A stretch of DNA of 64,000 bases from a virus, in the IMG/VR virus record IMGVR_UViG_3300047548_001372, positions 1-64,000 of that record. One strand, written 5' to 3'. The translations under genes were made by a program, and so were the position numbers. The notes beneath the pieces are model-generated. The model saw only the letters and a list, made by a program, of their open reading frames with translations, was not told the DNA's origin and did not search any database. Below are positions 48,062 to 56,773 of the stretch, in pieces (within the stretch, counting starts at the first letter, position 1; each line of letters starts with the position of its first letter).

Positions 48062-50059
48062 TTAGTGTGTGAGCTTTAGCACACCAATGCCTTCGGGATC
48101 ATCAACCATCATACCGTATGCCTGCCAGCAATGCAGCACATAGTTAGGTGGTTGAGTAGAAGGATCGGTGTAATCCTGAAACTCTGTTGCCCCGTAAAGA
48201 GCAATGATGCCAGGATTATCAGCAATAATCAGCACCTTGTCATCAGGGATAAGACGATCAGCGCGAAGATTACCGCTGTACGCATTTGCAGGTAGCAGGT
48301 TACGTGTTACCTGTGGTAGTTCGATAACAGGAATACCCGTGTAGCGAGTAACCTTGCGAGTGTTGGTAAACTCATTAAACGCAGACTCAATAGGAAATGC
48401 TACTGCATCCGTGTTGCTGCCGTTTAGCTCAAACTCACGAAACTGACCAAAGGTGTACATTGGTCGAAGAGCCTTGCGCGTACCCATAATAGCACGAACG
48501 TTCTGACCATTATCCAGCATACTTTCAATCATTGTATCCAGAGGAGTCTGGGTAAGAGGGCCAGCAAGATCCTCATAGTTGTTTGGCGTATCGCTTTCGT
48601 TCCAAGTCGTGGTAAGCAGGTTAAACACTTTGCTTACCAGATTGTCGAAAATATCAGCGCGAAGATCATTGCGCATCTGAGCAACACTACCAACTTCGCC
48701 CGAGTTAACTTCCCAGAGTGAGTGAGAAGTACCGGCGATAAGACGATCAAACACAAACGTATACTTGTCTACGAATGATGTCTGATCAGTGAGATGCTTT
48801 GAACCCAAAGATGTTCTGAATATATCGTTAAATATATTCCTTCCTATCACTAGGAAGATCAGACTATATCATCATCTCTTCGTATAGAAGAGAGCCTAAC
48901 ACGCGGTATGGTTATCTCTTGTGTTTACGGCTTCCCGCGCAGCGGTTTCGCGAAGAGCTTTTCGTTCCTTTAACCGATTGTACACGATAGTTTTATCAAC
49001 TTTATACGTAAAACTTGGTTGTACAAATGGAGTGACAATATCAAGCATGCGATCCACATCTTTTGTTGACAATTGCAGATAGTATAACAATGAACCAACT
49101 TTTGAACGATACTGCTTGACGTTCCAGTCTAAGTTAAACTTCTCTTTTAATGCACTGCGTAGTAACATTTGTTCTGCATAGCAGAATGATTCAGTGGAAA
49201 GTGCAATTTCATGACGAAAGGTATCTTTTCGGAATGATCCACTATGCCATCCATCTTGTACAAACCAGATAGCAAGAAACTCTGCATCTAGTAATGTAAG
49301 ATGATGTGGATCAATAACTTTACGTCCGATAGGATACATTCTCTCACGAAAGTTTGTGTAGAATGGATGATGTCGTGATCGTATGCGTATAGTTGGTTTG
49401 ATTGTTTTTGTTGCTGTTTTTACACCAGCCCGCACATCGTAACGAATACTTGTGATGTGTGATAAGCGATCTGCAATATAATCTAAATGATCAAGATGCT
49501 CTGATGTTTGTCCAAGTTCAAATCCGCTGTTTTCCTTATTCTTGCACGCAGTAACGTGCGCGTCTCCAAATAAACAAGCAGCTACAATCTTTGTAAGCTC
49601 TTTTCTATTTGGTGTAATGATAAGTGGTGCTTGAGTAACCACCTTCCTTGGTAGATTGACAGTAAGAACCTCTGTTTCTACTTCTTGTTCTAAACATACC
49701 ATAGTCGTTGCTCTTCTCCATCAGGAGTAAGATCAGGATTGTCAACAAAATACATAAATATTGTTGATGTTCCCTGAGTTCTGTTAGGTGAAACATACAG
49801 TATCACTACTGTACGGCCCAGTTCAGCAGCTAGGCACCATCGTGCGAACAGGATACATACCACGACGAACACGGCGAGCAATTTCATCACCAGGAGCAAT
49901 AGTCATGGTGGGCATGAAAGAACTAAACAGATCAAGCGTGAGCTTGTTTGGCTGAATAACGTCCATCATCACTTCTGCATAGCTACTGCGACGGTTAGGG
50001 GCATTACCAGCACCGCGTGCATGTTCCGCAAGTGCCTTGATATATTTCTCTTCTAGCAT
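48062..50059 (-). CDS. Major capsid protein, interrupted by a group I intron
   Basis: Two exons: 50059-49832 (76 codons) and 48805-48062 (247 codons), joined in frame P|G to give about 323 residues of HK97-fold size. Exon 2 has V-D-K-Y-T-F-V-F-D-R and a C-terminal D-D-P-E-G-I-G-V-L-K-L. It follows the decoration and protease/scaffold genes, as a capsid gene should. Start is ATG 50059 because GGAG lies six bases ahead; the frame is open from 50071. The junction GTGCCT|GGTTCA was fixed from pairing with the intron guide (see intron). Confidence 0.85.
48806..49831 (-). other. Group I intron in the capsid gene (1026 bp)
   Basis: On the minus strand, exon GCCT pairs with GGGC about 12 bases into the intron (P1, with U-G at the splice site). 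CUGAAC next to it pairs with exon-2 GGTTCA (P10). The core words GACAATCCTGA and AACGACTATGG and the 3' core GATGATATAGTCTGATC, then the hairpin CTTCCTA-GTGA-TAGGAAG with a GNRA loop, are typical of group I introns. The intron ends in G. It carries the endonuclease gene 48896-49702. Confidence 0.82.
48896..49702 (-). CDS. LAGLIDADG homing endonuclease inside the capsid intron
   Basis: 268 residues with two LAGLIDADG-like helices: L-T-K-I-V-A-A-C-L-F-G-D-A-H and L-L-D-A-E-F-L-A-I-W-F-V-Q-D-G. Related along the C-terminal half to the endonuclease in the ribonucleotide reductase intron (shared H-P-F-Y-T, R-E-R, D-P-H-x-L-x-L, Y-A-E-x-x-L-L). Start ATG overlaps the intron core (ACTATGG). First motif has Ala-His after G-D, so activity may be altered. 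Confidence 0.85.
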   Translation of the reverse strand: MVCLEQEVETEVLTVNLPRKVVTQAPLIITPNRKELTKIVAACLFGDAHVTACKNKENSGFELGQTSEHLDHLDYIADRLSHITSIRYDVRAGVKTATKTIKPTIRIRSRHHPFYTNFRERMYPIGRKVIDPHHLTLLDAEFLAIWFVQDGWHSGSFRKDTFRHEIALSTESFCYAEQMLLRSALKEKFNLDWNVKQYRSKVGSLLYYLQLSTKDVDRMLDIVTPFVQPSFTYKVDKTIVYNRLKERKALRETAAREAVNTRDNHTAC

Positions 50060-50084
50060 TGACTTCTCCATAATAGATTACTGA

Positions 50085-50624
50085 CTACTGGCTAAGAGTG
50101 AATACAAGCACGCCAAGCGAACTGTTATACTCTTCGGTATATCCGACAGCTTCAGATTCGGTAGCAGTATATTCCCACTTACCACTTGCACCAACCTTAA
50201 TCTTGTTACCAGGAACACGAATGTTTGAGCTATCAGTAAATGCACCGGAAGGTACGGCGTAGGTACCACCACGCTGTGCAGTGGCAAGAACACCAGAAGG
50301 AAGTGTGGGGTTCCACAGTGTGCTCATACCGACAAGATACTGATTGCCGAGGTTGCGAATAGGATCAGCGTACCCACTGTTACGATCCATCACCACACTG
50401 GGATTAGCAGTGTAGAAGGCTTCACGAGTAGGACGTGAAAAATCATCTGGCGCGGCGATAAGAATAAACACGTTCACCGTTTCACCAGCAGTTGCAAGCG
50501 TAGCAGTAGGAAGATCAGGCTTGAGTGCATTTGCTGCACCAAGTTTCACTGCAAGACCTTCCTGAAATGCACCACCTAGACGTACACCACGTGAAACGTC
50601 AGAAAGACGACTAACATAAGCCAT
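50085..50624 (-). CDS. Capsid decoration / head protein
   Basis: 179 residues, Ala/Gly/Thr-rich, GC-richer codons like the capsid gene. Located between protease/scaffold and capsid where decoration proteins usually lie; contains A-G-E-T-V-N-V-F-I-L-I-A and a beta-rich C-terminus. Family assignment rests on position and size. Confidence 0.62.
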   Translation of the reverse strand: MAYVSRLSDVSRGVRLGGAFQEGLAVKLGAANALKPDLPTATLATAGETVNVFILIAAPDDFSRPTREAFYTANPSVVMDRNSGYADPIRNLGNQYLVGMSTLWNPTLPSGVLATAQRGGTYAVPSGAFTDSSNIRVPGNKIKVGASGKWEYTATESEAVGYTEEYNSSLGVLVFTLSQ

Positions 50625-50642
50625 GGATAATCTCCTACAATG

Positions 50643-52277
50643 TTATACAATTTTACGTAATGCTTCAGCTAATGAAGCATGCGTGATAAGTGATTCGGTA
50701 AAGATTGGTTCTGGAATTGGTTGATGGATGGATGCTTGTGATTTACTTTTATCCCGCGCATAATCACGAACATACTGTTCAAATACGCGGTCTGTCATCT
50801 CAAGAATGACTTCTTCGCGCTCAGCCCATTCAGCTTCGCGCATTACGACACCAGCCGAACTAAGTTGCTGTTTGCGTTGAACGATAAGCAATGCCTTTCG
50901 TTCTGCTTCTGCTTTTACTCGTTCAATCTCTGCGAGGGTGAATTGTGCTTTATGTAGATCTTCGCGCACATTTACAAGCTCAGCTTGTGACTTACTAAGC
51001 TCTTGCTGAAGTGATGTAATTCGCTGAACAAGATCTTGTAAACTTGCAGAAAATGATTCAGCAAAGGGCTTCATATCTATGTACTTCTTTTTGTTCTTTT
51101 TGTAGGCTTCTACCTCTGGTAGTAAATTATCAAATACGCCTACCATGGATGTTTGAAGCTGATTCATCATCATAAAAAACAATTCAATAAGTGCTTCAAA
51201 CTCTTCTTCTAATGGATCTTCCATATCATTTTCAGGCATAGCACCAGGCATATCACCTGAATATGGTTCATCCATACTTGATTCTGCTTCAAGTACAGGA
51301 TCTACATTTTGATCTTCAATAATACCTTTTGTAGTATCTTCAGTAGTATTTGACATTGCTTCACTTTTTGGTTCTTCACTTTGGCTTTCTGCCCAACTCA
51401 TTGCACGTCGTGAGCTGGTAGAAGATCCACCACCCCAGAGCGCGTGAGCAACAACACCAGGTGAAGGATAATCTTTGTGTCCAGGCTTTGCAGACGGAGC
51501 AGTAAGATCAACCATGTGACGAGCAAACCATGCAGCCATACGTTTTGCTTTATCACGACTAATTGATCCAGAAGCCATCTGCCTTGCTTCACGCACAGTT
51601 TGTGCTGTTACTCCACCTCCGGATTTTCCTTCCTCGTGCCATTTTAATCCACGCCGCGCATTATTTCTAATCCATTGAGGAACACTTACTGCTGCAACTT
51701 CATGCTCTTGTTCAGCTTCTTGTTCAATATTTTGCTCTTTCTTTGCAATAGTTTCTGCAATAGCAAGAATACGTGTTCTGTTTGGGCCATATGCGGGGGT
51801 ATCAACAATACACGTTCCAGCAAGGATACAATCACTTAACCACTCAACACCAGATTCATCTACCGTTGAATCGCTGTGATAGATCTCCCAAGATGTTCCA
51901 ACACCTTCAGCAAACATTTCTTTAAGATAAGTAGCAATATCGGAATGATCTTCTGTCCAAATAACTGCTTCCCCTTTTACTACTTCCCGCCCATTATCGG
52001 TATCTTCATATACTCGTACAATTGGGCCTAAAGGGATTGCTCCAGAATGACCATGAAATTGCTCACCATCAAAGTTAATGCGAAGCGGCATGTTTAATGC
52101 AGATCGCATAATGTTTGCTTTTTCACGTAATGGAATAGCTTGATTGTTAATGTTTGGCTCAAAGTCGGTAAGAATAAGCCCTACTCTTGTCTGTAGTGGG
52201 TTGTTTGATTCACTCACTGCGGCTGATGATTGAATATACCCACGAGCGAGTGCTTTATGCACTCTGGCTTCTGTCAT
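50643..52277 (-). CDS. Prohead protease-scaffold fusion
   Basis: 544 residues. N-terminal part (about 1-190) resembles phage prohead protease-type domains: V-G-L-I-L-T-D-F-E-P-N, F-H-G-H-S-G, W-E-I-Y-H-S, and C-x-x-A-G-T-C-I-V-D-T-P-A-Y. Next is the phage motif V-P-Q-W-I-R-x-N-A-R-R-G-L...G-G-G-V-T-A-x-T-V-x-x-A-R-x-M-A...R-M-A-A-W-F-A-R-H. Residues about 400-480 form a coiled coil typical of scaffold. Combined protease and scaffold for prohead assembly is inferred. Confidence 0.72.
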   Translation of the reverse strand: MTEARVHKALARGYIQSSAAVSESNNPLQTRVGLILTDFEPNINNQAIPLREKANIMRSALNMPLRINFDGEQFHGHSGAIPLGPIVRVYEDTDNGREVVKGEAVIWTEDHSDIATYLKEMFAEGVGTSWEIYHSDSTVDESGVEWLSDCILAGTCIVDTPAYGPNRTRILAIAETIAKKEQNIEQEAEQEHEVAAVSVPQWIRNNARRGLKWHEEGKSGGGVTAQTVREARQMASGSISRDKAKRMAAWFARHMVDLTAPSAKPGHKDYPSPGVVAHALWGGGSSTSSRRAMSWAESQSEEPKSEAMSNTTEDTTKGIIEDQNVDPVLEAESSMDEPYSGDMPGAMPENDMEDPLEEEFEALIELFFMMMNQLQTSMVGVFDNLLPEVEAYKKNKKKYIDMKPFAESFSASLQDLVQRITSLQQELSKSQAELVNVREDLHKAQFTLAEIERVKAEAERKALLIVQRKQQLSSAGVVMREAEWAEREEVILEMTDRVFEQYVRDYARDKSKSQASIHQPIPEPIFTESLITHASLAEALRKIV

Positions 52278-52336
52278 AGCACACCCCTTGAGATAAAAAG
52301 TATCTCTATATAATATGTAATAGTTTTTTCACAAAA

Positions 52337-53110
52337 TTAAAATACCGTACTACAGATACCAACACATTCAGTACTTGGATCGTAAGAAAATAAATCTAAT
52401 TGAAGTGATTCATTTTCTATCTGAATACGTAAATCTTCTAAACTCATTGATGAGTGAAATGTACACTTTTTTCCAACTTCTTTAGAAAACTGTTTTTCTA
52501 CTCGTTCTCTTTCTGCATATACTTCTGGAAGTGTTTTATAGAGATGTTTCCAACTGTTTATACCTTGGCGCACACATCCACCAGCACAATTGTTATGAGT
52601 AAAACCTAATTTGTATAATAAAGGTTGTTCAATATTTGCATCTTTAAGAAATTGATCTATCTGTTTATCAGTAACATTTTCAGTTATTAAAGGAAAGCGT
52701 AAGTAACATGGTTTATTATTTCTAGCAGAAAGAGAAGCGTATACATCTGTTATTCTTTTTGCACGATGTGATTCGTGCGGGGCAATACCAAAAACAAGAA
52801 TATCATGTGGTTGATAGAACTCCTGTAATCTCTTACCTTTTAACGTTGAAGAGCAGAATGGATGACGATCTGAACCAAGCATACCTTGCTCAAAGAAAAG
52901 ATCTTCAGGAGTCCTACCATCTACATCATATATAATTTCTTTAGTAAAGTACGTAGAAAGATCTTGTAAAAATCGATATAGATCACTGTGTTCCCATTTT
53001 GTATCGTTAAAATACAGAATAACAGAATCTTTAGGATAGGTCTTTAATGCCCAGTCTGCACACCATGCACTTGCTTTTCCTCCACTAAGTGCGACGATAA
53101 CTCTTGACAT
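52337..53110 (-). CDS. PP-loop ATP pyrophosphatase, PAPS-reductase-like
   Basis: 257 residues. P-P-loop S9-G-G-K-A-S14, D-T-K-W-E-H strand, D-R-H-P-F-C-S-S-T-L-K, and a C-terminal N-N-C-A-G-G-C-V-R-Q-G (about 173). This is the phosphoadenosine-phosphosulfate-reductase-like branch common in phages, which adenylate a substrate, often for sulphur or nucleotide chemistry; substrate unknown. Overlaps the zinc-finger/HTH gene by 67 bases. Its presence far from metabolic genes may hint at nucleic-acid modification. Confidence 0.82.
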   Translation of the reverse strand: MSRVIVALSGGKASAWCADWALKTYPKDSVILYFNDTKWEHSDLYRFLQDLSTYFTKEIIYDVDGRTPEDLFFEQGMLGSDRHPFCSSTLKGKRLQEFYQPHDILVFGIAPHESHRAKRITDVYASLSARNNKPCYLRFPLITENVTDKQIDQFLKDANIEQPLLYKLGFTHNNCAGGCVRQGINSWKHLYKTLPEVYAERERVEKQFSKEVGKKCTFHSSMSLEDLRIQIENESLQLDLFSYDPSTECVGICSTVF

Positions 53111-53511
53111 GCTTCTCCTTTAGATCGATATTTTTTAACAATAGCGCGCACTGTTTGATAGCTTACTGGATCATCTAGTAGCTTTGCGAGGGAACGATAT
53201 GATAGATTCTTATTTTTCATTCCACGCACAACTAAATCTCTGTCTTGATCATACAGCGCTAAAATATCATTTACTATTTTCCAGGAAATAGGAGGTCTTC
53301 CATTACGTTTCTGTATTTCTATTAAATTACCAGTATGATCAGTATAAAGAGAATAACATTCTTTTTGATCAATTGCTTGTTGTACATTATCCATACGCAA
53401 TAAACTAGTAAACCATGATTCTTTCATTGAATTACCGTATTGAAGAAAACACGATTTACACAACTTCATCTTTGGTGCAATCTTTGTAGTACAAAGAATA
53501 CATGTTCTCAT
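53044..53511 (-). CDS. Zinc-ribbon plus helix-turn-helix protein (155 aa)
   Basis: C4-x-x-C7 / C18-x-x-C21 zinc ribbon, then G-R-P-P-I-S-W and a helix-turn-helix-like segment (S-Y-R-S-L-A-K-L-L-D-D-P-V-S-Y-Q-T-V-R). Probably DNA-binding and possibly regulatory. First gene of the leftward virion operon, 85 bases from its promoter; AAAGGAGT precedes ATG 53511. Confidence 0.72.
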   Translation of the reverse strand: MRTCILCTTKIAPKMKLCKSCFLQYGNSMKESWFTSLLRMDNVQQAIDQKECYSLYTDHTGNLIEIQKRNGRPPISWKIVNDILALYDQDRDLVVRGMKNKNLSYRSLAKLLDDPVSYQTVRAIVKKYRSKGEACQELSSHLVEEKQVHGVQTGH

Positions 53512-53595
53512 AGAGAAACTCCTTTACATGTATATAAGTAATAGTTTTTTCACACTTTTGTAGATACTTTTGCGCGCAAAAAGTATTACCCAGAT

Positions 53596-53624
53596 AGTAT
53601 ACCACAAAATACTATAGTTGTCAA
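53596..53624 (-). promoter_or_regulatory. Leftward promoter of the virion operon
   Basis: TATACT (53596-53601) and TTGACA (53619-53624), 17-bp spacer; the -35 is in the palindrome GTTGACAAC. No TAACA box, unlike the early promoters. Confidence 0.78.
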
Positions 53625-53907
53625 CTACTGCGTATTTTTAAAAACTCTTTACACTCTACCAGAAAGTTATCTGGTAAGCTACCCAGTAAGCTACCAGGTA
53701 TTATTTATGTATTTTTTTTTATATGCTTTCTGTACATGCTCTCTGTATATTCTTTCTGGTTATTCTTTCTGTATATAGCTATCTGGATGATCATGTATAT
53801 AGTATATAATATATACGCGCACACGCATGAGGGCATTATGTAAAGTTTTAATAGTGTGCGTGTTGATAAAAACTATCAATTATAGGCATATGCCCCTGTA
53901 AGCTCGT

Positions 53908-53931
53908 AGGAGCCATTCTCAGGCACTTTAG
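53908..53931 (+). repeat. Non-coding block shared with 136-159
   Basis: AGGAGCCATTCTCAGGCA here and AGGAGCCATTTTCAGGCA at 136 are the cores of 24-base blocks with few differences. Each has a short stem just before it (GCTC-gtag-GAGC here, TGGCT-ttacagg-AGCCA there). Same orientation, 53.8 kb apart, both in the only large gene-free regions. Confidence 0.6.
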
Positions 53932-54078
53932 GTAAAAACCCTAGTCAGGGTACCAAAAGCATCTTTCCGTCGCTCCTAGACCCCTTGTAGGCCCTCACAG
54001 AAGCATTGTAGAATATTGATAGTTGTCGGAGTAATTTGATGGATGGTTTTTGAGATAATTCACTCACCCGCACATAAA

Positions 54079-54127
54079 AATAGGGGAAAATTACCCTATT
54101 GACATTTGTCTATGTGCGTGCTATAAT
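54079..54127 (+). promoter_or_regulatory. Rightward promoter with AATAGGG/CCCTATT operator-like element
   Basis: TTGACA (54099-54104), 17-bp spacer, TATAAT (54122-54127). The inverted repeat AATAGGG (54079-54085) / CCCTATT (54094-54100) overlaps the -35, matching in place the palindrome at 28983. Confidence 0.87.
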
Positions 54128-54159
54128 AAAACCTGAAAGCAACAAACAAAGGAGGTGAT

Positions 54160-54501
54160 ATGGTACGAATTAAAGTTGCATCAAAAGAGTTCTATATCCC
54201 AAAAGAAATTATGTTCTACCCAGATCAAATCCTTGATGAACGTACAAATATGTGGAGGATTTCATTTAATAGCGTCACAGAGCCTAGCTTGACTCAAACA
54301 ATAGCAAACTTTGCAGCAAGTCTTAATTATAAGACAACACAAGTTGTTATTAATAGTCCAACCACTACAGTAAAGTATTACAATGTTACGATTTCTGTTG
54401 TTCGTGATACCGTATTGTTTGTAGATTTTGAAACAGAAGCTAAGCCATCAAATGTTGTTGTATCATTTAAATCAAAGCAGCAACATGCGGGGGTAGTGTA
54501 A
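54160..54501 (+). CDS. Unknown protein (113 aa)
   Basis: Not recognised. Beta-rich protein (KVASKEFYIPKEI, VVINSPTTTVKYYNVTISVV). Excellent AAAGGAGGTGAT ribosome-binding site before ATG 54160. First gene of the rightward unit. Confidence 0.76.
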   Translation: MVRIKVASKEFYIPKEIMFYPDQILDERTNMWRISFNSVTEPSLTQTIANFAASLNYKTTQVVINSPTTTVKYYNVTISVVRDTVLFVDFETEAKPSNVVVSFKSKQQHAGVV

Positions 54502-54522
54502 AACAATAATAAGGAGTATCGT

Positions 54523-55146
54523 ATGAAGATCAGTGACTACCCAACCCTAGCTATGCGAACCGCAGTATATCCTAAAGAGCATAGCTTGAGCTATCCAATT
54601 CTTGGACTTATCAGTGAGCTTACCGAACTACATGACAAGGCTTCACAGACTACGCCAAAGTATGCACAACACAATACACTTATCCGTGACAACATCCGTG
54701 CTGAACTTGGTGATGTGTATTGGTACATGGCTGCTATCTGTGTTCATTTTGATTGGAAGTTTGAAGAGCTTATTGATCCCGCGCACATGTCAAACACTGG
54801 ATATAATGCAAACTTCTATCTTCCTGATACTTATCTGCTTGGGCATATTGGAGATCTTGCTGGTAAAGCAAAGAAACTATTGCGCGGCGATTATACTCCC
54901 TATTCTGGAGCAGAAGATTACATCTGGCGATCACTACGATCCATTCACACTATTCTACTTGAGTGGATGTTGTACTTGTGTATTGATGAAGATCTGCCAG
55001 AAGCACCGCGAGATCTCTTTCCTGAGTCAAGCGTATGGCTCACTCGTGACTATGCGCTTATTTACGCAACATTGAATGAGAATATCGCAAAGCTATCACA
55101 GCGTCTAGATCGTGGAACCATTCAGGGTGATGGAGATAATCGGTAA
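54523..55146 (+). CDS. MazG-like nucleotide pyrophosphohydrolase
   Basis: 207 residues. Y-P-I-L-G-L-I-S-E32-L-T-E35-L-H-D-K and E61-L-G-D64-V-Y-W-Y-M-A-A match the Mg-binding E-x-x-E...E-x-x-D core of MazG-like hydrolases. These remove dNTPs, modified NTPs or alarmones; the substrate is not predictable. The helical C-terminal half is longer than minimal MazG and resembles a second degenerate repeat. Confidence 0.82.
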   Translation: MKISDYPTLAMRTAVYPKEHSLSYPILGLISELTELHDKASQTTPKYAQHNTLIRDNIRAELGDVYWYMAAICVHFDWKFEELIDPAHMSNTGYNANFYLPDTYLLGHIGDLAGKAKKLLRGDYTPYSGAEDYIWRSLRSIHTILLEWMLYLCIDEDLPEAPRDLFPESSVWLTRDYALIYATLNENIAKLSQRLDRGTIQGDGDNR

Positions 55147-55192
55147 CTATTGTGCGCGTGAACATTAACAACTACATATTATGTAAATAGGA

Positions 55193-55220
55193 GTGTGAAA
55201 AAAGTATATCCTATATATAC
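55193..55220 (+). promoter_or_regulatory. TGTGAAAAAA element, possible non-sigma70 promoter
   Basis: GTGTGAAAAAAGTATATCC here resembles TGTGAAAAAACTATTAC at 53531-53554 and 52308-52334 (both minus strand). Each lies in a gene-leader region and is followed by a TATATA word. Confidence 0.4.
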
Positions 55221-55243
55221 AGGATAAACAAGTACGTATGGAT

Positions 55244-55276
55244 GTTGGGCATATGAAAATATGCCCAACTATTTTT
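55244..55276 (+). terminator. Terminator after the MazG-like gene
   Basis: Perfect 11-bp stem GTTGGGCATAT / ATATGCCCAAC (55244-55254 / 55259-55269), GAAA loop, then TATTTTT. Confidence 0.88.
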
Positions 55277-55292
55277 CATGAAAGGGATGATC

Positions 55293-55637
55293 ATGCAATA
55301 CCTCTTAATTAATAACGCGAGCGTGCTAAAACAGATTGGCGATGGTATTCTTGTGCGCTACTCTGTTTCTGCGTATGAAGGATCTCCTACAATTACGAAT
55401 AGTGATTATTCTTCTGGTTTGTTTTTAGGTGATTATGACTTAGTTATTCTTGTGCGCGCACAAGATACTACAGAAATGATCAAAAATGCACTTATTGCTG
55501 CATTTCAAGCAATCACTATTTCTAACGACAAAGCACTTGCATTACGCGGTCAGCGTGTGGATTGTTTGCTTACTGAAACTGCAAAACCTAAGCTACCAAA
55601 TTACACATTAAGTTATGGTGATAGTAATGTCAGTTAA
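55293..55637 (+). CDS. Unknown protein (114 aa)
   Basis: Not recognised. Start ATG 55293 with GAAAGGGATGATC upstream. Alpha/beta, with D-L-V-I-L-V-R-A-Q-D-T-T-E-M-I-K. The next gene has a similar pattern, V-G-V-V-C-A-N-D-N-T-E-A-I, so the two neighbours may be distant paralogues. Confidence 0.74.
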   Translation: MQYLLINNASVLKQIGDGILVRYSVSAYEGSPTITNSDYSSGLFLGDYDLVILVRAQDTTEMIKNALIAAFQAITISNDKALALRGQRVDCLLTETAKPKLPNYTLSYGDSNVS

Positions 55638-55968
55638 AACGCTACCAAACCTTCGCGCATATTCTGTACGTAATGCAATTGTTGCTATGACAGATTTTAC
55701 GTACAAACATCGTCGTGTTGGAGTATTGTGGGTAGATAAAGATACTCACAAAAGCCTACAAGATTACTACGTAGGAGTAGTGTGCGCGAATGATAATACA
55801 GAGGCAATTCTTCACTTCATGATTAACACCAACGCTATTACAACATATGGGAAGGAGTATGTATTTGATGAACTAGTATTTTATTTTGAAAATTATCATC
55901 ATCAACTTCCAAAAATGTGTATATGGGATAATGATTCTTATTGTATTATTGATGAGTATGAGCAATGA
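55627..55968 (+). CDS. Unknown protein (113 aa)
   Basis: Not recognised. Overlaps the previous stop by 11 bases (ATG 55627; an ATG at 55615 is the alternative) and its own stop overlaps the methyltransferase start (ATGA). Acidic C-terminal end. Possibly related to the gene upstream by the (V/A)-(C/R)-A-x-D-x-T-E-x-I segment. Confidence 0.72.
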   Translation: MSVKTLPNLRAYSVRNAIVAMTDFTYKHRRVGVLWVDKDTHKSLQDYYVGVVCANDNTEAILHFMINTNAITTYGKEYVFDELVFYFENYHHQLPKMCIWDNDSYCIIDEYEQ

Positions 55969-56762
55969 TTACATTACACCACAAAGACTGTCTAGAAATA
56001 CTAAAAACACTACCAAATGCAAGTATTGATGCAGTAATTACCGATCCTCCATATCTTACTACTGATTTACACTTTGATAAAGCGGGTAATGCGTTACCTA
56101 ATCCTCTACAATGGATTCATGAGCTTCTACGAGTAGTTAAACCAAATGGCTATTTAGCACTCTTTTCACCAGTAGAAGTACAAGCACAAGTTGCACAGAT
56201 TTGGTCAATGCGCTTTAGTGGGGCTTGGGTAAAACCAGCTGGCTCTATGCGTACACACTCAGCAAAGAAGCCTATGAACCAATGGGAATTATACTGCGTT
56301 TTTGCTCATCCAAAACATAAAGTATCAGAGTTAACTTGGAATAAAGCAATGTATCCAGCAAAACCATATAAGAAAGTAAAAAGAAACCTTGGTTATAAGC
56401 GTGATGGAAAAGATCAACTAGATCGCTCTGATACTTCTGCTTGGACAAAGGAAGGATATGTAGTAGAAAATAATGGTACAAGGTACTACACTGATACGCT
56501 TTTTGGTGGTCAGAAAGCCTATATGCCAATGGCAGAACGTACTATTCATCCTACACAGAAACCAATTGCAGTAGTAGAAGTACTTGTACAGTGGTTAACG
56601 AATACTGGTGAAACAGTACTTGATCCGTTTATGGGGTCTGGTACTACAGGAGTTGCTGCAAAGAAGTTTGATCGTCAGTTTATTGGTGTGGAATGTAATC
56701 ATGAGTATTTTTGTATTGCGAGAGATCGTATTGAGAGTTATACTGTGCGCGCACAAGAATAA
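55965..56762 (+). CDS. DNA methyltransferase (N4/N6-type), DPPY
   Basis: 265 residues. Catalytic D27-P-P-Y30 near the N-terminus and D-P-F-M-G-S-G-T-T-G near 219-228 for AdoMet: the order catalytic motif first, AdoMet motif last is that of beta-class N4-cytosine/N6-adenine methyltransferases. No restriction enzyme adjoins it, so self-protection or regulation by DNA methylation is likely. Target unknown. Confidence 0.9.
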   Translation: MITLHHKDCLEILKTLPNASIDAVITDPPYLTTDLHFDKAGNALPNPLQWIHELLRVVKPNGYLALFSPVEVQAQVAQIWSMRFSGAWVKPAGSMRTHSAKKPMNQWELYCVFAHPKHKVSELTWNKAMYPAKPYKKVKRNLGYKRDGKDQLDRSDTSAWTKEGYVVENNGTRYYTDTLFGGQKAYMPMAERTIHPTQKPIAVVEVLVQWLTNTGETVLDPFMGSGTTGVAAKKFDRQFIGVECNHEYFCIARDRIESYTVRAQE

Positions 56763-56773
56763 GGGGAAATTAC

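Larger units (their letters stand above)
53525..54159. other. Divergent non-coding region, candidate control region or origin
   Basis: About 630 bases with no supported gene between the leftward virion operon and the rightward genes. It contains the two divergent promoters (53596-53624, 54099-54127), a near-palindrome GATACTTTTGCGCGC... (about 53563-53590), direct repeats of (A/G)GTAAGCTACC (about 53675-53702), an AT-rich stretch with two ATTCTTTCTG copies and TATATA runs (about 53715-53820), and a 24-base block shared with 136-159 (53908-53931). Confidence 0.65.

Noticed and set aside
49690-49899. A 69-residue hydrophobic frame at the capsid exon 1-intron boundary
   Set aside because: It overlaps the end of exon 1 and the intron core in another frame and has no start signals. 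It is explained by the intron.
53828-53902. A 24-codon plus-strand frame starting MRALCK in the divergent region
   Set aside because: No ribosome-binding site, and it lies upstream of the identified rightward promoter.
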